From Gammaproteobacteria bacterium 42_54_T18 (GTDB lineage Bacteria > Pseudomonadota > Gammaproteobacteria > Pseudomonadales > Ketobacteraceae), in NCBI GenBank assembly GCA_002163245.1, contig MAAL01000064.1, positions 62,001 through 126,000 on the forward strand: a stretch of DNA of 64,000 bases. The letters are read 5' to 3'. Made by a program: the position numbers and the translations under genes. This document shows, piece by piece, positions 58,852 through 64,000 of this stretch. The notes below the pieces were generated by a model that did not search any database, was not told the origin of the DNA, and worked only from the letters and a program-made list of their open reading frames with translations. Position 1 is the first letter of the stretch, and each line of letters begins with the position of its first letter.

Positions 58852-59805
58852 CTACAAAATACCCAACGCTTTCTTTTCACGGTAGTACGAAAAGATATCA
58901 TCCAAACTACGCTTCGGTTTAAAGTTAAACGTCTTATTAAACAAACTGCCGTCAATAACAACAGGGTATTTATAGTAGTTAATTAAATAACTCGGCCAAG
59001 CTTTAAGGCCAAGCATTTTACTAATGCGAAATGGCACGCCCTCTGGCGCCGACGGTATCGGCAAGCGTGTACAGCCACATTGTGTTACCGCCTCCTGATA
59101 ACTAATCCAATCATCATTAGCCACATTATAAATACCAGGGTGATTCTCTTTAAAAGCAACAACAATCGCACTCGCTATATCTTCCACATGAATAAACTGC
59201 ATCATTGGAGAGAAACCAATCAACACTGGTGCTAATGAATTCGACAACAACAAACTCATACTGTTAAGAACGCCAGGTCCTGCGATATTACAAGGGCGCA
59301 AAATGGTGATATTTAACTCTGGGTATTTCCAAAGATAAATATTTGCCAAATTTTCCAGCTCAACAGAATCGACCAAGTCCATCGTTAACTCAGAAGCTTT
59401 AAGCGGTTGGTCTTCTGAAATTAATGCAGAGTTATAGGGGCTCGCACCATAAACAAAGAATGTCGATAACACAATAACCTGATGTACATCGTATTTATGA
59501 CAAAGATCCAAAAGACGCTGCGTACCTAGTACATTGTGGTTATAGCGGTTACGGTGGGTTGATTCATACAACCCCATACGGCCAAGGTGTATCACCGCTT
59601 GAATATCATGTTTGCGGAAAATATCTTCAAAACCGCGTTTATTATACTCTACACGGTAGCTAGACATTCCTTCATCGAATTGAACACGGCGGCGAAAATC
59701 CACCAATACAACACGATATTGATCTTTTAGCTGGTTAATTACATTTTGTGCTAGCGCACCGCCCGCACCAGTAATCAAGACCTCAGGCTTTTCTACTTCA
59801 CTCAT
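58852..59805 (-). CDS. NAD-dependent epimerase/dehydratase family protein (extended SDR)
   Basis: A 317-residue Rossmann-fold protein with the TGxxGxxG motif in VLITGAGGALAQNVI and typical pieces VIHLGRMG, LSTFFVYGASPYNS, ILRPCNIAGPG and YNVANDDWISYQEAV. The expected catalytic YxxxK is not in its standard place, so its activity is uncertain. ATG 59805 has GGTGG five bases upstream and gives a cleaner N-terminus than a GTG three codons earlier. Its start overlaps the stop of the acyltransferase gene by four bases (ATGA-like coupling), so the two probably act together on lipids or an envelope glycan. Confidence 0.85.
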   Translation of the reverse strand: MSEVEKPEVLITGAGGALAQNVINQLKDQYRVVLVDFRRRVQFDEGMSSYRVEYNKRGFEDIFRKHDIQAVIHLGRMGLYESTHRNRYNHNVLGTQRLLDLCHKYDVHQVIVLSTFFVYGASPYNSALISEDQPLKASELTMDLVDSVELENLANIYLWKYPELNITILRPCNIAGPGVLNSMSLLLSNSLAPVLIGFSPMMQFIHVEDIASAIVVAFKENHPGIYNVANDDWISYQEAVTQCGCTRLPIPSAPEGVPFRISKMLGLKAWPSYLINYYKYPVVIDGSLFNKTFNFKPKRSLDDIFSYYREKKALGIL

Positions 59806-60620
59806 GAAAACCACCCATTACGTGTTTCTAACCCTTTCTGTATCAATGTATTAATTTCATCTTTTACACGCTCAACATTAATAGCGGCATCATCTTCTGT
59901 TTCAATTGGACCTTCAAAAACCATCGGCTTTCCAAAATGTAAATGCACTTTGGCCGGTAAAGGTACAGGGGATGTCACGGGTAAATAAGGAATGCCTAAC
60001 AATTTAGCCAATCCATTTAAATGAAACAACGTCGGCATCGTTTCTTCACAACCCACAATACCTACGGGAATAATCGGCGTATTTGTTTGAACCGCCAAGT
60101 GCATAAAACCTAATCCAAAACGCTGCAACTTATAACGCTGACTCCAAGGCTTACCTGCTCCTCGAATGCCTTCTGGAAATACAACAATGGTTTCTTCTCG
60201 CTCAAGCATTTTTGCACAATTTACAGGATCACCTAAAACAGCACCCACTTCGTTAAGAATATTACCAATAAAGGGCGCTTGAGGGAAAAAACGCTCTATC
60301 ATCGCGCGCACGGCACGAGGTGCATGTGGACTAGTGGCTAACGCATAACCTATCAACGCGCCATCAATGGGTAACTGACCACTATGGTTTGCTATCAAAA
60401 GTAAACGCCCATCTTCTGGAATGTTTTCCAATCCAGTAACCTCTACGCGAAAGTACTTTTCGTAAATAGGCCTAAAAAGACTAATCCCAATCTTATATGC
60501 GTCCGTATTAAAACCCCAAGCATCATAGCCAAAACTACCCACAGGCTTTGGTATTTTATCTACTATTGCGTCAGTTTCTTTTGAAACCAACCTTCCCTTC
60601 AAAAACTCTCTGATTTTCAT
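59802..60620 (-). CDS. Lysophospholipid acyltransferase family protein
   Basis: A 272-residue PlsC/LPLAT-superfamily acyltransferase. The acyl-acceptor motif is LLIANHSGQLPIDGALIG, where His and Asp are separated by six residues instead of the usual four (HX4D), as in MGAT/TMEM68-like members. The second motif is VVFPEGIRGAGKPW. It overlaps the downstream epimerase by four bases. The acyl acceptor is unknown. Confidence 0.87.
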   Translation of the reverse strand: MKIREFLKGRLVSKETDAIVDKIPKPVGSFGYDAWGFNTDAYKIGISLFRPIYEKYFRVEVTGLENIPEDGRLLLIANHSGQLPIDGALIGYALATSPHAPRAVRAMIERFFPQAPFIGNILNEVGAVLGDPVNCAKMLEREETIVVFPEGIRGAGKPWSQRYKLQRFGLGFMHLAVQTNTPIIPVGIVGCEETMPTLFHLNGLAKLLGIPYLPVTSPVPLPAKVHLHFGKPMVFEGPIETEDDAAINVERVKDEINTLIQKGLETRNGWFS

Positions 60621-60626
60621 CAGTCT

Positions 60627-60845
60627 TCACACCTCAACAACCAACATTTTGAAGAAGCCTTCAAGGCCTCCGCGAATATCCCCGCGTATAAAACTATACG
60701 CCACCCTTATGCCCCCTAATATCCCTAGGGTATTTGCAGGCAAAACTTGTTCCAAAAATAGTAAAAAGATTTCTTGTTGTTGTTTCTTCTCGTTACGCCC
60801 TTCATTAGTAACAATGGGCTTAACGATAGCGACAATGTCATTCAT
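60627..60845 (-). CDS. Small hypothetical protein upstream of the acyltransferase
   Basis: A 72-residue frame ending six bases before the acyltransferase start. It has a hydrophobic middle (QEIFLLFLEQVLPANTLGILGGI) and a Gly/Arg-rich segment. The ATG at 60845 has no clear ribosome site. Position and uninterrupted frame favour a real first gene of the operon, but I do not recognise the product. Confidence 0.45.
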   Translation of the reverse strand: MNDIVAIVKPIVTNEGRNEKKQQQEIFLLFLEQVLPANTLGILGGIRVAYSFIRGDIRGGLEGFFKMLVVEV

Positions 60846-61088
60846 TATTTAATTTATTATCGACACTATACACACTGGCTATCTCCACAGCGGGCGCATT
60901 ATACCAACAAATACCCTTAAGGTTAGTGTTCTTTACTATTGGTTTATGTATTTTTTGCAGTTACGCGACAAGAGATACATTTAATCAGGCTTTGTCTACC
61001 AACAAGCGCGGCACTTGTATTTGTTTCAATTGCCGGTTAATAATAATGACCAACTAGACACATTTATTAAGCTCTCAGGATAAAACAC

Positions 61089-62447
61089 GTGGCGAACGAT
61101 CAGAATAAAAACGATAAGAAGAACGAGAAACGATTTAAAGCAACCACACCGGGTAAACGTTTTTTCAAGTTAGCGGGTATGTCAGCATCCATTGCAAAGA
61201 ATTACGCTGGGCATAAAGTCAAAGGCATGTTCGCTGACGAAGATGTTAAAAAGCAAAGCCAAGAAGCGATGTATGCGGATATTGGCGTTCGTATCGCAGA
61301 AACATTGGGAGAAATGAAAGGCGCCGTTATGAAGGTTGGCCAAATCGTTTCTCAAGTAAAAGACTTACTTCCCCCTGAAGTGGCCAAAGCTCTTGAAACA
61401 CTGCAAAAAGAATCACCACCAATGCCTTACAGCATGATTCGCCGCCAACTCATTAGAGCACTTGGAGATGAACCAGAGTCATTATTTGCAACGTTTGATC
61501 ACGAACCGTTTGCTGCGGCCTCCATTGGTCAAGTACATCGAGCGACCACCAAAGACGGCGTGGAATGTATCGTTAAAGTTCAATACCCTGGAGTCAAAGA
61601 GTCCTGTGATTCAGATCTAAAACAAGTCAAACGCTTATTCAAAATGGCAGGGTTGGTAAAAGTCAGCAAAGAGATTGTCGACAAAACCTTCGATGAAATT
61701 CGAGACATGCTTTATGAGGAACTTGACTATAATCACGAAGCCGAGAATCTTCGTTTTTTCAGCAATCATTATAAAGATCACCCTTACGTTATCGTTCCCG
61801 AATTACTTGAAGAACTCTCATCCGAAACCGTCTTAACCTTAACGTATATTGAAGGTGATAGTTTAAACGAGGTCAAAGAGCCCTCCTACAATCAGGAAAT
61901 GAAAAACACATTAGCGCATCGATTATTCGATACTATGGGGCGACAAATATACGAATTGCAACGCGTCCATTGTGACCCACATCCCGGTAACTTTGCATTT
62001 CGCCCTGACGGAAGTTTGATAATATACGATTTTGGCGCTGTCAAAGAAGTCTCTGACAACACCGTCCGTATCCACAAAAATTTTGTTAAAGATATGTTTA
62101 ATGGGAAAGTTGATTCTGTTGAGAAACACCTTAAAGAAATGGGCGTACGTCAAGATGACGGCCCAGATGTTCCCTTAAGCTACTATCAAGAATGGTTCGA
62201 CATCATCATGGAGCCATTTTCAGATAACACAAACTTTGATTTTGGCCAATCCAGACTACACCAACGGGCCGCAAAAAAAATCCGTAAAGATGCATTCAAA
62301 TATTTAGGGGCATTTCAGCCTTCACCAGAAACCATGCACGTGGATCGCGTTTTATCTGGTCACTATTGGACCCTCATTGATCTAGGTGCAAACATATCAT
62401 TACGAGGACTGATTGAAGAGATCGTATTACAGCAGGAAGTGGCTTAA
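61089..62447 (+). CDS. ABC1/AarF (UbiB) family atypical kinase
   Basis: A 452-residue ABC1 protein of a subgroup close to mitochondrial ADCK3/4. The KxGQ motif is in MKGAVMKVGQIVSQVKDLLPPEV; the Ala-rich nucleotide loop is PFAAASIGQVHRAT; and the catalytic part is RVHCDPHPGNFAFRPDGSLIIYDFGAV. It starts at GTG after CAGGA. It is unrelated in context to the ABC1 gene at 47215. A regulatory ATPase role in quinone or lipid metabolism is known for the family. Confidence 0.9.
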   Translation: MANDQNKNDKKNEKRFKATTPGKRFFKLAGMSASIAKNYAGHKVKGMFADEDVKKQSQEAMYADIGVRIAETLGEMKGAVMKVGQIVSQVKDLLPPEVAKALETLQKESPPMPYSMIRRQLIRALGDEPESLFATFDHEPFAAASIGQVHRATTKDGVECIVKVQYPGVKESCDSDLKQVKRLFKMAGLVKVSKEIVDKTFDEIRDMLYEELDYNHEAENLRFFSNHYKDHPYVIVPELLEELSSETVLTLTYIEGDSLNEVKEPSYNQEMKNTLAHRLFDTMGRQIYELQRVHCDPHPGNFAFRPDGSLIIYDFGAVKEVSDNTVRIHKNFVKDMFNGKVDSVEKHLKEMGVRQDDGPDVPLSYYQEWFDIIMEPFSDNTNFDFGQSRLHQRAAKKIRKDAFKYLGAFQPSPETMHVDRVLSGHYWTLIDLGANISLRGLIEEIVLQQEVA

Positions 62448-62488
62448 TTTAATTGTCTGCTGCCTCAGCTCTTCCTTAGCGTAAACAG

Positions 62489-63013
62489 CTATTTGACCTG
62501 GTGTCCTTGATACCAGGTCATTGGAGTTACCTTTAACTCGACATCACTGTTTTTTACTTTGTGCAGTTTTAACGGATGAACAAACTCAACACGATTTTCC
62601 TGACTATCGCCTGACATAAAACGATGTATCACATTTTGTGAAAACTCGTGGTCTTTACCCTGCACCTTAGTCGTTATTTCAAGCTCCAAAAATATTACAG
62701 CAGGAAGAGACTTACCTTTTATCACCATCAAAAAACTGCCATTGATCACAGGGTCGAACATTCGCTCTTCTACATCAATATTAATCTCGCTGACCAAAAA
62801 AGAAGGCGTTGATACATCCTCTATATTGGCAACCCTTTCTGCCAACGCAGCCACCGTCTGTCGCTGCTCTGCCATCTCTCGTTGCAGCAGTCGGTTCTCA
62901 TCTTGTACGGTCGCAAAGCGCTCATCTTTACATGCAATAAGTGCAAGAAGAATTACACCTAGCACACCAAATTTAACAAAACTATCTAGCAGTATATTTA
63001 ACAATACAGTCAC
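62489..63013 (-). CDS. Probable lipoprotein or membrane-anchored coiled-coil protein, unknown
   Basis: From GTG 63013 the product is 174 residues, with an N-terminal hydrophobic segment ending in a lipobox-like LIAC. A short coiled coil follows (QDENRLLQREMAEQRQTVAALAERVANIE), then a beta-rich domain (EINIDVEERMFDPVINGSFLMVIKG). The frame stays open back to a TTG at 63070, but a hairpin terminator lies inside that extension, so the shorter start was chosen. A TGACCTGGT/ACCAGGTCA hairpin (62494-62520) covers the end of the frame. It follows the MltC-like gene. No family recognised. Confidence 0.6.
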   Translation of the reverse strand: MTVLLNILLDSFVKFGVLGVILLALIACKDERFATVQDENRLLQREMAEQRQTVAALAERVANIEDVSTPSFLVSEINIDVEERMFDPVINGSFLMVIKGKSLPAVIFLELEITTKVQGKDHEFSQNVIHRFMSGDSQENRVEFVHPLKLHKVKNSDVELKVTPMTWYQGHQVK

Positions 63014-63028
63014 TCTTTCATCATAAAA

Positions 63029-63049
63029 AAACCGCCTAAAAGACGGTTT
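63029..63049 (-). terminator. Terminator after the MltC-like gene
   Basis: On the minus strand, AAACCGTC and GGCGGTTT pair (one G-U) around a TTTTA loop and are followed by a U run. It lies 32 bases after the transglycosylase stop and just before the GTG of the downstream gene. Confidence 0.7.
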
Positions 63050-63080
63050 CAGAAAATGCCAAAATAACAACGTTGATTAA

Positions 63081-63998
63081 CTACACACGTTTATAGTAAT
63101 TACGTCGTTTAAGGACTTTACCAACATATTCTCGAGTTTCTCGTTGAGGCAACTTTGTCATCAATGCCTTTAACACCTGGTCAGGTGTCATATTATTAAT
63201 GACAGATAAAGCTTTTTTGAAACTCGCTTTGTTGATAAATGCTTTGGCAGTATTTGATGCTCCCCCGTTATATGCAGCAATCGCGTAATAAAGGCGACTC
63301 TCAGGGTTCTCGATACCTTTTAAGTAATTGTAGTAGAGCACATTCAAATAAGCAGCTCCTGCTTCTATATTTCGTGACGGGTTATACAAATATCGTGCAG
63401 ACAACAATTTCGACTTTTTATATAACTTCTTAGCCGCATCTCTACCCGCTGTTCGAGGTACAATTTGCATCAGACCAAAAGCAGGAATTCTTGACCTAGC
63501 CAGAGGGTTAAAATGACTCTCCGTGTGAATGATTGCCATTACCACATCGGCTGATAACGAAAATCGTTTCGAGTTCTTTTTAACAACAGGTGCATACTCC
63601 CGAACTTTTTTCCGTAAACGATTATCAGGTAACGGAATGGTGTAAGTGATTTTTTTATTCGACCCCAAAGGAAGTGCAGCAAGGCTTGCCGACAATACTT
63701 GATACCGAATACTGGCGTTCTTTAATAACATTTGTGCTTTTTGCTTAATTTCGCGAGACGAGGGTGTCGTAGATGCAAACAACTCACCCAACACCAACCC
63801 TTTTGGCTCTGCTTGCTCAACCTCTAAAGTATTCCGCAACACAGCAAATGAGTTGATAGTTTCATCTACCGCTTTCTGAACGGGGTCTGAAGTCAATGCT
63901 CCTTTTACCGACGTACCCAATAATGCAACCAGCTCACTTCGAACCGTCTTTGACAGCACCGCAAAATCAATACGTTGGTTCGTAAAAGGGTTCTCCAC
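63081..63998 (-). CDS. MltC-like membrane-bound lytic murein transglycosylase (5' end outside window)
   Basis: At least 305 residues; the frame is open to the window edge, so the true start and any lipoprotein signal probably lie beyond. The N-terminal part resembles the DUF3393 region of MltC. The C-terminal lysozyme-like domain has the catalytic Glu in AIIHTESHFNPLARSRIPA, then GLMQIVPRTAGRDA and AYNGGASNTAKAF. It cleaves peptidoglycan to anhydro-muropeptides. MltC-like rather than Slt: no superhelical domain is visible. Confidence 0.88.
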   Translation of the reverse strand: MENPFTNQRIDFAVLSKTVRSELVALLGTSVKGALTSDPVQKAVDETINSFAVLRNTLEVEQAEPKGLVLGELFASTTPSSREIKQKAQMLLKNASIRYQVLSASLAALPLGSNKKITYTIPLPDNRLRKKVREYAPVVKKNSKRFSLSADVVMAIIHTESHFNPLARSRIPAFGLMQIVPRTAGRDAAKKLYKKSKLLSARYLYNPSRNIEAGAAYLNVLYYNYLKGIENPESRLYYAIAAYNGGASNTAKAFINKASFKKALSVINNMTPDQVLKALMTKLPQRETREYVGKVLKRRNYYKRV

Positions 63999-64000
63999 AC

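Overview
The window is chromosomal DNA from a gammaproteobacterium. Gene content and order point to a marine, Pseudomonas/Cellvibrionales-like lineage: rng-maf-mreDCB beside gatCAB, hemA-prfA-prmC-moeB, TPR lipoprotein-lolB-ispE-tRNA-Gln-prs-rplY-pth-ychF, and an aa3 oxidase cluster with a cytochrome c domain fused to CoxB. This placement is inferred from synteny and protein motifs, with no database search. Base composition is moderate and fairly even. I saw no prophage, insertion sequence, CRISPR array, integron or defence island.

Layout. Positions 1-8940 (minus strand) carry envelope and cell-shape genes: yhdP, rng, maf, mreD, mreC, mreB. Positions 9236-12536 (plus) are gatC-gatA-gatB, the tRNA amidotransferase, ended by a perfect 16-bp terminator. 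Positions 12634-17501 (minus) hold a 2OG-Fe(II) oxygenase, moeB, prmC, prfA and hemA. Positions 17850-24917 (plus) hold a TPR lipoprotein, lolB, ispE, tRNA-Gln, prs, rplY, pth and ychF; tRNA-Met follows. After two small minus-strand genes comes the oxidase block (26684-35089, plus): coxB, coxA, a 42-residue membrane protein, ctaG, coxC, surf1, an SCO-like protein, ctaA and ctaB. A DUF2909 gene interrupts it in antisense, and a lone heme-copper-oxidase-like subunit I (35192-36550, minus) faces it.

Positions 36742-64000 are more accessory: an autotransporter-type beta-barrel, a paired large/small acyl-CoA dehydrogenase, a secreted TPR-like protein, a PilZ protein, a soluble lytic transglycosylase, a serine hydrolase, two separate ABC1/UbiB-type kinases, DUF1415, a FadL-like porin, a 7TMR-DISM-type membrane protein, an exported GH35 next to a GH31 lipoprotein, an epimerase/acyltransferase pair, and an MltC-like transglycosylase cut by the window end.

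Most of the window is ordinary core genome. The points most worth following are the lone oxidase subunit that seems to lack the paired CuB histidines; a GH31 enzyme resembling sulfoquinovosidase but without its sulfonate-binding arginine, next to a GH35 without an obvious nucleophile motif; very long perfect inverted repeats (21, 28 and 35 bp) around the oxidase genes; and a probable ATT start codon for mreC. I do not see a clearly new multi-gene system.
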